A stretch of 64,000 nt of DNA from Paenibacillus sp. FSL H7-0357 (GTDB lineage: Bacteria > Bacillota > Bacilli > Paenibacillales > Paenibacillaceae). The notes below the pieces were generated by a model. The model saw nothing but the letters and a program-made list of their open reading frames with translations, was not told where the DNA came from and made no database searches. Positions 33,633 through 42,191 of this stretch are shown here, piece after piece; within the stretch, counting starts at the first letter, position 1, and each line of letters begins with the position of its first letter. The DNA is taken from the NCBI RefSeq assembly GCF_000758525.1, contig NZ_CP009241.1:4898001-4962000 (forward strand), written 5' to 3'. The position numbers and the translations under genes are program-made.

Positions 33633-35273
33633 TTGCTTAATCAGAATAAGAACATAGTTAATAAACCGTATATTCCATTAGATAATTTATCCTGTAAACT
33701 TCGGGAGATTATTCATATCAAGTGCAGTCCGAACGAATGGGAAATAAAGCTTCAGTTCATCGAATCGCACCAGCTTCTTATCGCGGCAAGCGGTCAAGGG
33801 TGGCTGAACATTGACGGACAGTTCATCGAAATGCGGGAGGGCAACATGTATGTGTGCACACCCGGTCAATTGATTCAAGCCGTGGCACACTCGTTTGATG
33901 AACGCGGATTCTATTATTTGCGGTTCGATGTCATTGAGGATGATAAATCAACAGTTGATCCTATGCAGATGGTTAAGCGGGACAGTGTGTTCCCGGTAAA
34001 AGGCGAGGTTGCCGCCTCTTCTCCAGTTTCTGTTAACGCATTGTGCGAAAGCATTTGTAACTTCTTTCAAAGCGAAGATCAATTGGAACGGTTTCGCAGC
34101 CACATTCTCTTTCAAGAGCTTCTGTATCATATCTTGCAGGATGCTCATGTTGTACAGGCAAAGGATTCGGATGCAGCACTTGAATATGTGAAAACCTACA
34201 TAGAGCAGCATTATCAAGAGGAGTTGTCGATTGAGCAATTGGCCAAGGTGGCGGGAGTCAGCTCCCGCCACTTCATGAGGTTATTCAAGAAAAGATACGG
34301 CTGCAGTGCGATCGACTATTTGGCAGCCTTCCGGATCACGCAGGCGCAGCAGCTTATGAGGACAGGAGGAGAATACCGGCTCAAGGATATTGCCCGGCAT
34401 GTGGGATACCCTGACGATCTTTATTTCCGGCGCAAATTCAAACAGATATCAGGAGTCCCGCCTGCCGCATTTATGAGAAACAGCAAGCAAAAAATTGCCG
34501 CTTATCACGGGTCTAGCATCGGTCAATTGCTCCCGCTTCAAGTCACCCCTAGGGCTGCACCATCCGATCATCCCTGGACAAACTATTATCAGCGAAAATA
34601 CCAAACGGATCTTGTTCTGCCGCTGAGTAAGGATCATTCATTGAAAAGGGACGAGCTTAAGCTCGCTGTGCCTGATTTTATTATCGGAATCGACAGCTTC
34701 GTATCTGCCGAGGAGCAGACAAGGATCAGGCAAATTGCACCCGCATTTTTCGTACCCTGGATTGACAACGACTGGCGTGGACATTTGCGCTTGATTGCAC
34801 AATTTCTGGACAAAACAGCAATAGCAGAAACCTGGCTTGGTAACTATGAGCGCAAAGCCCATTTTGTAAGAGAACAGATTAAGAACACGATCGGGGAAGA
34901 AAATCTTCTCATCCTTAGAATCACTGGAGACCGCTACCATGTTTTGGGCTGTAGGAGCCTGGACGCTGTGTTCTACGACGATCTGCATCTTGTCCCCGCT
35001 CGCGGTGTCGATCGTATGAATCCGAATCAGCAGCTGACCCCAGATGAGTTAACGGATTTCTGCCCAGATCGGATATTGCTTATCCTGGACGAAGACCCGC
35101 TGTCCCAATCAAGTTGGCGTGATCTTATGCGCTCAGCATCTTGGCGGGAGCTAAAAGCAGTCAGGAACGGGCATGTCGACTTCCTTCCCACGTATCCTTG
35201 GATAGAATATACGGCTTTCACACATGAGCTTATCCTCGACGAAGCCCTCAAGCTGTGGCGTAATCGTGCATAA
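33633..35273 (+). CDS. AraC-family regulator fused to a siderophore-binding domain (Btr-like)
   Basis: 546 residues from TTG 33633. Order of parts: an N-terminal cupin-like AraC sensor (about 15-150), the double helix-turn-helix (LSIEQLAKVAGVSSRHFMRLFKKRYG and LKDIARHVGYPDDLYFRRKFKQISG, about 190-280), and a C-terminal FepB/TroA-type iron-siderophore binding domain (about 325-546). This is the plan of Bacillus Btr, which activates iron uptake when its own domain binds siderophore. Start chosen from GAGGTGG eight bases upstream; the frame is open back to 33459 but without a ribosome-binding site. Sits directly upstream of an iron-binding lipoprotein gene, its probable target. Confidence 0.88.
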   Translation: MLNQNKNIVNKPYIPLDNLSCKLREIIHIKCSPNEWEIKLQFIESHQLLIAASGQGWLNIDGQFIEMREGNMYVCTPGQLIQAVAHSFDERGFYYLRFDVIEDDKSTVDPMQMVKRDSVFPVKGEVAASSPVSVNALCESICNFFQSEDQLERFRSHILFQELLYHILQDAHVVQAKDSDAALEYVKTYIEQHYQEELSIEQLAKVAGVSSRHFMRLFKKRYGCSAIDYLAAFRITQAQQLMRTGGEYRLKDIARHVGYPDDLYFRRKFKQISGVPPAAFMRNSKQKIAAYHGSSIGQLLPLQVTPRAAPSDHPWTNYYQRKYQTDLVLPLSKDHSLKRDELKLAVPDFIIGIDSFVSAEEQTRIRQIAPAFFVPWIDNDWRGHLRLIAQFLDKTAIAETWLGNYERKAHFVREQIKNTIGEENLLILRITGDRYHVLGCRSLDAVFYDDLHLVPARGVDRMNPNQQLTPDELTDFCPDRILLILDEDPLSQSSWRDLMRSASWRELKAVRNGHVDFLPTYPWIEYTAFTHELILDEALKLWRNRA

Positions 35274-35331
35274 AAAAATGTCGTTATCGTCAATATGCCG
35301 AAGCTACAAAATCATTTATACTCCATCTATG

Positions 35332-35346
35332 TGATAATGATAATCA
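35332..35346. promoter_or_regulatory. Fur box before the iron-siderophore binding protein gene
   Basis: TGATAATGATAATCA matches TGATAATNATTATCA at 13 of 14 positions, 55 bases upstream of the ATG at 35401. Points to iron-responsive repression. Confidence 0.8.
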
Positions 35347-35400
35347 ATCTTATTGCGAGGTTGTCATTGGCAAATTAGTTTATAAGAGGAGTATCGGCGA

Positions 35401-36402
35401 ATGAAAAGAAATAAAATAATGATCACGGGACTAGTTATCCTATTGTTAATAATGCTGAGCACGGCATGTGCGGGCAAAAACACAGCATCAGATAATTCCG
35501 GCACGGCATCCGGAGACTCTGCTGAAACAAGCGCAAGTGCATCCGATAATAAGCAGCGTGTTGTAAAAAGTACAAACGGAGACATCCGAATTCCTACAGA
35601 ACCTAAAAGGGTTATTGGTCTTTCAGTCGTGTATCCCGAGTTCTTATATGCTCTAGGTGTGACACCGGTTGCCGTTCAGAATTACCATCAGGATTTCCCT
35701 TCTTATTTAGAAGAAGGATTAAAAGATGCATTGAAAACCGGGATTGCCGAAACCCCTAACTTTGAAGCCATATTGTCTGCTAAACCGGACCTCATTATTG
35801 CACCCGTGTGGTGGTCCGAAAAGGATTATGAGCAGCTTTCCAAAATTGCACCAACCGTGCTTTTGCCACAACGGGATCATTGGCGTGAGGAATTACTCGA
35901 TATTGCTGAGGTTCTAGACAAGAAGGAACAAGCTGAGCAGGTCATTGAAGATTTGCACCAGCAAGAAGCCGACGCCAAGGCTAAACTAGATACTCTTGTT
36001 GGCAACGAAACTGTAATGTATATGATGATTATGGCAGATCAACTGATTATTTATGGAGAAAATATCGATCGGGGCAGCTTCATCCATAAAGTGTTAGGCT
36101 TGTCACCCGTTAAGGAATTCCCGCAAAATGAAAAGAGCATTTCGATTTCATTAGAGAAAATCCCCGATTATAATCCTGATCATATCATTCTGCAGCTTGA
36201 TGACGAGTCCAACGAAAAAGTTCAGAACAGGTATAAAGAAATGCTGGACAGCTCGCTCTGGAAAAATATGACGGCCGTGAAGAAAAACCAGATATACATG
36301 ATGAATGGCAAAGAATGGTTCAATCTGGGGATGTCTCCTTTGGCAGACAGTAGTGCAATTAACGATGTACTTGATGCGTTTGAGAAGAAAGGGAATGAGT
36401 AA
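35401..36402 (+). CDS. Iron(III)-siderophore ABC transporter substrate-binding lipoprotein
   Basis: 333 residues. Lipobox LSTAC (Cys23), Ser/Ala/Asp-rich linker (25-50), then a FepB/FhuD-like class III binding fold with RVIGLSVVYPEFLYALGVTPV and ILSAKPDLIIAP. It captures a ferric siderophore at the cell surface. Preceded by a Fur box and by a Btr-like regulator; followed 14 bases later by an FhuF-like reductase gene. Permease and ATPase genes are not in the window, so it must use components encoded elsewhere. Confidence 0.92.
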   Translation: MKRNKIMITGLVILLLIMLSTACAGKNTASDNSGTASGDSAETSASASDNKQRVVKSTNGDIRIPTEPKRVIGLSVVYPEFLYALGVTPVAVQNYHQDFPSYLEEGLKDALKTGIAETPNFEAILSAKPDLIIAPVWWSEKDYEQLSKIAPTVLLPQRDHWREELLDIAEVLDKKEQAEQVIEDLHQQEADAKAKLDTLVGNETVMYMMIMADQLIIYGENIDRGSFIHKVLGLSPVKEFPQNEKSISISLEKIPDYNPDHIILQLDDESNEKVQNRYKEMLDSSLWKNMTAVKKNQIYMMNGKEWFNLGMSPLADSSAINDVLDAFEKKGNE

Positions 36403-36416
36403 GGTGACGGTGACAG

Positions 36417-37202
36417 GTGGTGGAGCGGATGGACTTTAAGCAATTGGAAGACAAGTATTTCCTGACCCTGCATGAGCCTTGCAATACCATACTTGCTATG
36501 TCAGCATATGATTTACTCCAAGCAGGACATACGTTACTCCTGCTCGATACTTACGGTCCTTATATCAAGTCAAGAGAACGCTCGACCACTGCCGTTTTTT
36601 TCTGTACCTGGCTTGGTGAGCTGTGTGCTGCTATGCAGCACATGTTGTTTTACGGCGAAGAAACCATATTGGAATTGTCATTACGGAATATATCTGTACA
36701 ATTGTATGATGCAGACACCCAGTACCCTTTGTTTTCATTTAAGATAAACGAAATAAGGCGTATTGAAATTCCGGCTGTAGACCGGGAAGCGTGGAGTATG
36801 AAGGTACTCCATTCCTTTTACAACGATCTTGTTAGACCGCTAATCGAAATTTTGTCTGCAGTGGCTCAAATAAACGTCATGCAGTTATGGGGGCAAATCA
36901 CCAATACGTTGTACTCTCGAATGGAAGAGGAACTTGCCGGAGCTTCGTCCGTGGAAAGCAGGCTTCAAATCAGTAATCATTATAATATCCTGAAGCAGGG
37001 TATCGATCCCAAAGCCTTCGGGCTTCGCAGTAATCCGTTTGATGTGAAGTTGCGGTACATTGAAGACCCGGCTCAAAGCAAACAGAGACTCTTGCTTAAG
37101 ACAGCCTGCTGCCTTGCTTATCGCTTGGATACCGGGTTCGGATATTGCGATACTTGTCCGCGATTGAATGCAAAGGATCGGGCAGCAAGGTTCCCATCCT
37201 GA
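36417..37202 (+). CDS. FhuF-like siderophore-iron reductase
   Basis: 261 residues with the C-terminal iron-sulfur motif of FhuF: two adjacent Cys (231-232), then Cys244 and Cys247 (CC-x11-CxxC), which bind a 2Fe-2S cluster. The remainder is helical and weakly conserved, as in the family. It reduces ferric iron from imported siderophores in the cytoplasm. The start is unclear: GTG 36417, GTG 36420 or ATG 36429; AAGGTGA upstream best suits 36417. Co-transcribed with the binding protein gene. Confidence 0.82.
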   Translation: MVERMDFKQLEDKYFLTLHEPCNTILAMSAYDLLQAGHTLLLLDTYGPYIKSRERSTTAVFFCTWLGELCAAMQHMLFYGEETILELSLRNISVQLYDADTQYPLFSFKINEIRRIEIPAVDREAWSMKVLHSFYNDLVRPLIEILSAVAQINVMQLWGQITNTLYSRMEEELAGASSVESRLQISNHYNILKQGIDPKAFGLRSNPFDVKLRYIEDPAQSKQRLLLKTACCLAYRLDTGFGYCDTCPRLNAKDRAARFPS

Positions 37203-37211
37203 TGTTGCCCT

Positions 37212-37607
37212 TCACCCTTCCACTAACCCATAAAATCTCAAATCTCCGTCTTTAGTTTCCGCGATGAATATATCGCTCCGTTCCTTGACGCTGTAGATCT
37301 TTGTCCCAATGGATAATTGATTGGCCGTGCCATTCTTAAATTCCTTGCCATCTCCGGACTGTTCAATAATTTCCGTTACATACTGATCTTTATGAAGTTC
37401 TAATTCATCCACCCATGGAATCCCAGAGTTATAAATGATATCCGAGAACATAAAGATATTCGCATTGGAATTGTCAGACAGAACATCTTCCGCAGTTGGA
37501 TTGGATGTACTCCATTCCCGGCTGACTGAACTTTTGTTGGAATTACAACCAGCTATAACAAACATGAAAATGATAGTGACCCATAGAATTGCAATCCGTT
37601 TGTTCAT
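37212..37607 (-). CDS. Hypothetical lipoprotein
   Basis: 131 residues with signal peptide and lipobox VIAGC (Cys21), then a Ser/Asn-rich linker and a small domain (IYNSGIPWVDELELHKDQYVTEIIEQ, TKIYSVKERSDIFIAETKDG). GGGGAGGA precedes the ATG. It lies downstream of the sensor kinase gene on the same strand and might belong to that unit. Family not recognised. Confidence 0.65.
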   Translation of the reverse strand: MNKRIAILWVTIIFMFVIAGCNSNKSSVSREWSTSNPTAEDVLSDNSNANIFMFSDIIYNSGIPWVDELELHKDQYVTEIIEQSGDGKEFKNGTANQLSIGTKIYSVKERSDIFIAETKDGDLRFYGLVEG

Positions 37608-37655
37608 TTTGTCCTCCCCTGAGCTGCTAAAGTATTGGGTGCGGCTCCCTTTCTG

Positions 37656-38558
37656 TCATTCTCCAAACGTAAGAACCAATTGAAACTCCCCATCCGCAAG
37701 TGCGGCGCCAAGGCTCCCCCCCTGCTTCTCTACCAGTTGTTTCACGATGGATAAGCCGAGGCCCAATTGGCCGCTTGCTCTGGAGTGATCACTGGTATAG
37801 GTTCGCTCGAACAGCTTGGGAAGATCCTGTTCGTGGATATGATCGGTGTCATTCGCGAAAATAATCATTACTTTGTGATCCTCTGTAAATAAAGAAATCG
37901 TAAGCCGGTTTTTGGCATACCTAAGCACGTTCTGCAGCACATTGGAGAAAATTCGGATCATGGCTTTCTCATCCAGCCAGATCGTCCGCACCGCTTCATC
38001 CAAGTTCAGCTGAACTTCAATGTTCTTCTGCACAAGGTCCGTATGGAACGCGAGAATTACTTCGCTCAACAAGCTGTACAGATAGAGGGGCTGCATATCC
38101 ATAGGATAGTCCCCGGACTCCAGACTGGACAATTCATAGAACGACTCCACGATGTTGTTCATCACCGTCATTTTATGCAGAATAATGTCCAGGTACTCCT
38201 GCCGCTCCGCTATTGGGATTGCCGGGTCCTTCAGCAGATTGGCGTAGCCTTGCATTGAAGTAAGAGGTGTCCGCAAATCGTGAGAAATGTTGGCGATTTC
38301 CTGCTTGATTGCAAGCTCTCTCGATTGATGGGTCACTTGTTCTTTCCTGCGCTGATCGAGCTGCCGGTTAATGGCAACCACCAGCTGCTCCATTTCACGT
38401 CCCGGCAAAGGCAGCTTCACGTTCAGGTGCTGCGTGGGAGGATGGTCTACTTCTGCCAGTTGTTTTCGTACTTGCATAATGCTCCGCCGCTGCAGTATAT
38501 AGGGAATAAGAAACAAAGCAGCCGTTAAGGCAGCAGGTATGACTAGAGCTAGATGCAT
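37656..38558 (-). CDS. Sensor histidine kinase (two-component)
   Basis: 300 residues. One N-terminal membrane segment (about 5-22), a HAMP-like linker, HisKA with His93 in NISHDLRTPLTSMQGY, N box NVLQNVLRYAK, and G box GQLGLGLSIVKQL. There is almost no extracellular part, as in intramembrane-sensing kinases of drug-responsive systems. It is the last of the RR-ATPase-permease-kinase group, which hints that it senses through the ABC permease. Confidence 0.88.
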   Translation of the reverse strand: MHLALVIPAALTAALFLIPYILQRRSIMQVRKQLAEVDHPPTQHLNVKLPLPGREMEQLVVAINRQLDQRRKEQVTHQSRELAIKQEIANISHDLRTPLTSMQGYANLLKDPAIPIAERQEYLDIILHKMTVMNNIVESFYELSSLESGDYPMDMQPLYLYSLLSEVILAFHTDLVQKNIEVQLNLDEAVRTIWLDEKAMIRIFSNVLQNVLRYAKNRLTISLFTEDHKVMIIFANDTDHIHEQDLPKLFERTYTSDHSRASGQLGLGLSIVKQLVEKQGGSLGAALADGEFQLVLTFGE

Positions 38559-38583
38559 GTTCCTTATCCCCTCCTGGACCTAG

Positions 38584-39330
38584 TCAGAACTCTTCTTTCT
38601 TGAACAGATATAGCCCTAGCGTATAAAAGACCAGCGTATAGACCGCCCCGACTGCCCACGGTTCCCAGGCTGCATAGCCCATCTCTTCATAGGCATTGAG
38701 CAAATAATAAGCGGGTCCATGACTATGCAGCCACCCTGCCCATGTAAATCTGCCTTGGAGGTAACCCAGAATATAATGTGGCAGGAAATAGATGAGCAGG
38801 TAGGCGATGAGCAGCTGTGCATTTTTCTTCATGATGGCAGCAAGACAGTAGTAGGTTGTGATTCCTGCAATCATGAGGGGCAGCATGTTAAGCAGCATCC
38901 TCGTATATTCCGTGAGTGCGTGATCAACATTGCGAACCAACAGGGTAGTTCCCAGAAGCAGGGACACTCCCACCAGTACAAGAGCGAACAAGAAGAACCC
39001 GGCCATTGTAATCAGCAGTTTGGCTGTATAGATGGTTTGCCTGCTGTAGCCATAAGCTACCGTATTCTTAAGCACATTCTTATTGTCGCCCATAACGATC
39101 AGCGGAAAGATGAAGAGCAATACGAACACAACCGGCATCATGCTTAGGACATTGCGGTAGAAGAATCGTTCATTTCCGTAGGGGAAATTAGGCTCTGACT
39201 GCTGAAAGGCATACAGGGTGACAGCCGCGCCAACCATTAGCAGGATATAAAGCAAACCAGATAAATAATAGTTTCGGGTCCGGACGAAACGATACTGCTC
39301 GCTTTTCATCAGATTAAGCATCACGTTCAC
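38584..39330 (-). CDS. ABC-2 family permease (BcrB-like)
   Basis: 248 residues, six membrane segments, beginning with the cytoplasmic stretch MLNLMKSEQYRFVRTRNYYLSG that is typical of permeases paired with BcrA/lantibiotic-immunity-type ATPases. The middle contains VMGDNKNVLKNTVAYGYSRQTIYTAKL. The start overlaps the original 3' end of the ATPase gene (39314). Probably exports or gives self-protection against a peptide antibiotic. Confidence 0.82.
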   Translation of the reverse strand: MNVMLNLMKSEQYRFVRTRNYYLSGLLYILLMVGAAVTLYAFQQSEPNFPYGNERFFYRNVLSMMPVVFVLLFIFPLIVMGDNKNVLKNTVAYGYSRQTIYTAKLLITMAGFFLFALVLVGVSLLLGTTLLVRNVDHALTEYTRMLLNMLPLMIAGITTYYCLAAIMKKNAQLLIAYLLIYFLPHYILGYLQGRFTWAGWLHSHGPAYYLLNAYEEMGYAAWEPWAVGAVYTLVFYTLGLYLFKKEEF

Positions 39331-39456
39331 CTCCCAGCAGACTCAGGTAGTATTCTTCCAGGTCTCCTCCCGTGACATTTATCGAAAATACACCGATACC
39401 CTGACTATAGAGTACCCGGTTAATTTGATCGGTCTTGTCCATACCGCCGAACAAGC
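39314..39456 (-). other. Out-of-frame 3' tail of the BcrA-like ATPase gene
   Basis: About 47 codons in the -1/+2 frame relative to the ATPase, reading FGGMDKTDQINRVL… and ending in LEEYYLSLLGGERDA, the usual C-terminus of ABC-2 ATPases. The stop at 39314 overlaps the permease start at 39330, as expected for the ancestral coupled gene pair. Confidence 0.8.
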
Positions 39457-40238
39457 TGAATATGATGATCCGGCAGGATTCGATAAGGGATGTCCGGGAA
39501 GTGCTTTTCCAGAATCGTGGCGGCTTTGCCGCTGTCATTCACAACCAGCTCGACGGTTTTTCTGGTTTTGTTCAGCAGTTCCTCTGCCGTCAGCTGCTCA
39601 ACAATCCGTCCCTGATCCATGAAAACATACCGGGTAGCTACGCTCTGTAATTCAGATAACACATGACTTGAGATTAGAATTGTCACCTTTTTTTCCTCAT
39701 TCAAGGTCTGAATAAGCTGACGGATCTCCACCTTCCCTTCCAGATCCAAACCGTTAGTCGGTTCATCCAGAAGCAGGAATGTCGGATGAGTCATCAGGGC
39801 AAGCGCCAGTCCCAGCCGCTGCTTCATTCCGAGGGAAAACGCCTTAAATTTCTTCTTCCCGGTAGTAAGAAGCCTCACTTCCTTAAGGGCTTGATCGATA
39901 GAGGTTTTGCCTGCGATGCCCCGCTGCTGGCGGTAATATTCCAGGTTCTGCCTGGCCGTAAAGTCCGGGAAAAATGCAGGCTCTTCAATGAGCGCACCCA
40001 TCTTCCTGCGTTCCTGCCTAACCTCGGCAGCTTCACTTTTTCCATACAAAGTGATTTTGCCAGCCGTCGGAAAGACCTGTTCGGTAATACATTTGAATAA
40101 GGTAGTTTTACCAGCGCCATTTTTACCAATTACTGCGCAAATATCACCTGCAGCAATGTTCAGGTGGATATTCTGGAGTGCGTGTGATTCCCGGTAGGTT
40201 TTACTTAGCCCCTCAATCTCCAGTATACAATGCATCAT
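39420..40238 (-). CDS. ABC transporter ATP-binding protein (BcrA-like), frameshifted near its 3' end
   Basis: 272 residues as read. Walker A GKNGAGKTT, Q loop ALIEEPAFFP, signature FSLGMKQRLGLA, Walker B LLLDEPTNGLD and H loop ISSHVLSE are complete. After HHIQL the frame runs into VRRYGQDRSN and stops at 39420. In the next frame the expected tail FGGMDKTDQINRVLYSQG… continues to 39314. One extra base in the CTTGTTC at about 39451-39457 explains this. The core enzyme is intact and may still work. AGGGAG lies eight bases before the first ATG. Confidence 0.85.
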   Translation of the reverse strand: MMHCILEIEGLSKTYRESHALQNIHLNIAAGDICAVIGKNGAGKTTLFKCITEQVFPTAGKITLYGKSEAAEVRQERRKMGALIEEPAFFPDFTARQNLEYYRQQRGIAGKTSIDQALKEVRLLTTGKKKFKAFSLGMKQRLGLALALMTHPTFLLLDEPTNGLDLEGKVEIRQLIQTLNEEKKVTILISSHVLSELQSVATRYVFMDQGRIVEQLTAEELLNKTRKTVELVVNDSGKAATILEKHFPDIPYRILPDHHIQLVRRYGQDRSN

Positions 40239-40269
40239 CGTAATGACTCCCTTGCAATTTGATAATTCA

Positions 40270-40323
40270 ATTGTATCCAGGTCACCCTTAATAAGCTTTA
40301 AGCAAAACCTTAAGAAACCTTAA
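40270..40323 (-). promoter_or_regulatory. Candidate response-regulator binding repeats and -10 box before the ABC genes
   Basis: Four TTAAGG-like half-sites on the minus strand at 40318-40323, 40308-40313, 40296-40301 (TTAAAG) and 40286-40291, spaced 10, 12 and 10 bp. A TACAAT -10 box lies at 40270-40275 while the -35 region is poor. This is what an OmpR-type activator site looks like, and the adjoining response regulator is the natural ligand. Confidence 0.55.
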
Positions 40324-40334
40324 AGAAGTTAAGA

Positions 40335-41027
40335 CTACACTATTTTGAACCCGATACCCCAAACTGTGCGGATATATTCCTCTTCGGTAACCGCGGCGAT
40401 TTTGGCCCGCAGGTTGCTGATATGTACATTAATGGTGTTGTCGTCTCCAAGATACGTCCCTTGCCAAATATTCCGGTAGATCTCACTTTTCGAGAAAATC
40501 TTATCAGGCTTGGACAGAAGCAGTGCCAGAATTTCGAATTCGTATTTGGTTAAAGTCAGCAATTCGCTGCTCAAGGTGACCTCACGCTGCTGCTTGTCCA
40601 TGATCAGTTCACGTATACGGATAATTTCTTCGCCAGGATTCACCGCATGCACATACTGTAGACGTCGAAGCTGTGCCTCCACTCTAGCCATAACTTCTTC
40701 CTGATCAAAGGGCTTGGTAATATAATCATCCGCACCTAAACGAAGCAGCCCCACCTTGTCCTCCAGTGTACTTTTTGCAGAAATGACAATGATCGGAACC
40801 GTGGATTGTTCCCGGATTTGCGGAATCAACGTTTCTCCAGGCATTCCCGGCAGCATCAAGTCCATCAGCACCAGCTGGTAGGCTTCAAGCGACAGCCGAA
40901 GCGACGCTTCACTTCCCGAAAATGCAGAGACGGCAGTAAGTCCTTCGCCCGTAAGCATGCGGCACAGCAGGCGATTGATATCGGCATCATCTTCTATTAC
41001 GAGTACTTTGATGTTTGAGTCATCCAC
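40335..41027 (-). CDS. OmpR/PhoB-family response regulator
   Basis: 230 residues. Receiver domain with Asp13-Asp14, phospho-acceptor Asp56 in LMDLMLPG, and Lys in ITKPFD; C-terminal winged helix (about 130-230) with LTKYEFEILALLLSKPDKIFSKSEIYRNIW and IRTVWGIGFKIV. Start is GTG at 41027, eight bases after GGAGG. Probably phosphorylated by the kinase at 37656-38558 and acting on the repeats just downstream to induce the ABC genes. Confidence 0.92.
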   Translation of the reverse strand: MDDSNIKVLVIEDDADINRLLCRMLTGEGLTAVSAFSGSEASLRLSLEAYQLVLMDLMLPGMPGETLIPQIREQSTVPIIVISAKSTLEDKVGLLRLGADDYITKPFDQEEVMARVEAQLRRLQYVHAVNPGEEIIRIRELIMDKQQREVTLSSELLTLTKYEFEILALLLSKPDKIFSKSEIYRNIWQGTYLGDDNTINVHISNLRAKIAAVTEEEYIRTVWGIGFKIV

Positions 41028-41162
41028 TTAGGTTACCTCCAGCTACAATTATGGCCAATTCCAGTTCATTCTCTGGAAACGTAATTTGCATTGGCTCTAC
41101 TACTCTATTAATCTTAACGTATTGTGACATCATCCGGTAGACCGGACAAGGGGGAATCGTTC

Positions 41163-41717
41163 ATGGAATGGGACAACGTATTCGGAATCAGTTATCAGAA
41201 GCAGCCTGGCCTAACGGAAGCAGAGCTGGAGCAATTTATGCAGAGCTGGCACAAACCGCTGACGGAGCCAGAAATCGACGAAATCATCAGCCGGCAGCGC
41301 AATCCCTTCCCGGTTGCCCATCCGCTGCATGCGCAGTACGCTCCGTTTGACCCCGGCTTATGGTCCATCCCGCACAAAGCGCTGCCTGCAAGTTATCTGG
41401 ACTTTCTGTGTTATTCCAATGGCGGGGAGTTTGTGAACGGGGAACGCTACTTTCAGTTTTTTAGCGCGGCTGAATTAAGACCCATGCTTCTGGCCTATGA
41501 GTTTCCGCAGTATATGCCGGGAGCGCTGCCCTTTGCCATGGACGGGAACGGCAATCATTACATTTGGGATATGCGCATGGAAAGGGATGCTCTGGAATAT
41601 CCGATTCTTGTAGCCCATTCCGGCAACCTCGGCTACGAGGATTCCATTGTTATTGCGGGATCGTTCCCGGAGTTATGCCACGGAACTACTTCAGTGGACG
41701 ATGAGCTGCACGGGTAG
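41163..41717 (+). CDS. SMI1/KNR4-family protein
   Basis: 184 residues. The family core is visible: alternation of acidic helix (GLTEAELEQFMQSW), ALPASYLDFLCYSNGGEFVNGERYFQFFSAAEL and ALPFAMDGNGNHYIWDM. SMI1/KNR4 (SUKH) proteins are common as immunity proteins against contact-dependent toxins. No toxin gene adjoins. ATG 41163 follows AAGGGGG. An ancestral terminator downstream is now split by an IS element. Confidence 0.75.
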   Translation: MEWDNVFGISYQKQPGLTEAELEQFMQSWHKPLTEPEIDEIISRQRNPFPVAHPLHAQYAPFDPGLWSIPHKALPASYLDFLCYSNGGEFVNGERYFQFFSAAELRPMLLAYEFPQYMPGALPFAMDGNGNHYIWDMRMERDALEYPILVAHSGNLGYEDSIVIAGSFPELCHGTTSVDDELHG

Positions 41718-41741
41718 GGCCTGCTGGAGGAAGAAATAATA

Positions 41742-41755
41742 AGCCTGAAATCGTC
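41742..41755. terminator. Left arm of a terminator hairpin split by the IS element
   Basis: AGCCTGAAATCGTC here is the reverse complement (13 of 14) of GACGACTTCAGGCT at 43074-43087. Without the IS and one copy of the target duplication the two arms would form a 14-bp stem between the convergent SMI1 and GNAT genes. Confidence 0.75.
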
Positions 41756-41849
41756 CCAGCGCTATGGTATTATCCCCTTCAAGTAGACACTCGTAAAAAA
41801 CCTCCTGTGTTAACATGAGGAAATGAGTGAACTTGGAGGGGGTTTTTGT

Positions 41850-42191
41850 ATGGCGAAAAAGGGACAAGTATTTCAATCGTACTCAGAGGAATTCAAGGTA
41901 GAGGCTATTCAAACCTATCTTAAAGGAGTAGAGAGCTACAAGGTAGTCGCAGAAAGGTTGGGGATTGCGAGTTGTACCCAGCTTAAAGTATGGGTAAAGA
42001 AATATCGGATTGGAGAGCCATTTGATACACGTAAGGGTACAACAAACCCTTTGAAAGGACGTCCTCGTACTACATTTGCCAGTATCGAAGAAGAACGAGA
42101 TTACTTGAAGGCACAGGTGGATTACTTAAAAAAGCGGTATCCAAATCTGTTAACGGAGCGAAGTTCGGGCTACAAGACAAATACGCCGTAA
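41850..42191 (+). CDS. IS3-family transposase OrfA
   Basis: 113 residues with the Tnp_1/HTH region YSEEFKVEAIQTYLKGVESYKVVAERLGIASCTQLKVWVKKY and a C-terminal leucine-zipper-like helix (IEEERDYLKAQVDYLKKRY). ATG at 41850 follows GGAGGGGG. It binds the IS ends; the full transposase is made by -1 frameshifting at 42128-42134. Confidence 0.9.
   Translation: MAKKGQVFQSYSEEFKVEAIQTYLKGVESYKVVAERLGIASCTQLKVWVKKYRIGEPFDTRKGTTNPLKGRPRTTFASIEEERDYLKAQVDYLKKRYPNLLTERSSGYKTNTP
42128..42134 (+). promoter_or_regulatory. Programmed -1 frameshift heptamer A-AAA-AAG
   Basis: AAAAAAG in phase as (tt)A AAA AAG in orfA codons Leu-Lys-Lys. Slipping by -1 continues directly in the orfB frame without a stop. This is the standard IS3-family arrangement. 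Confidence 0.85.
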
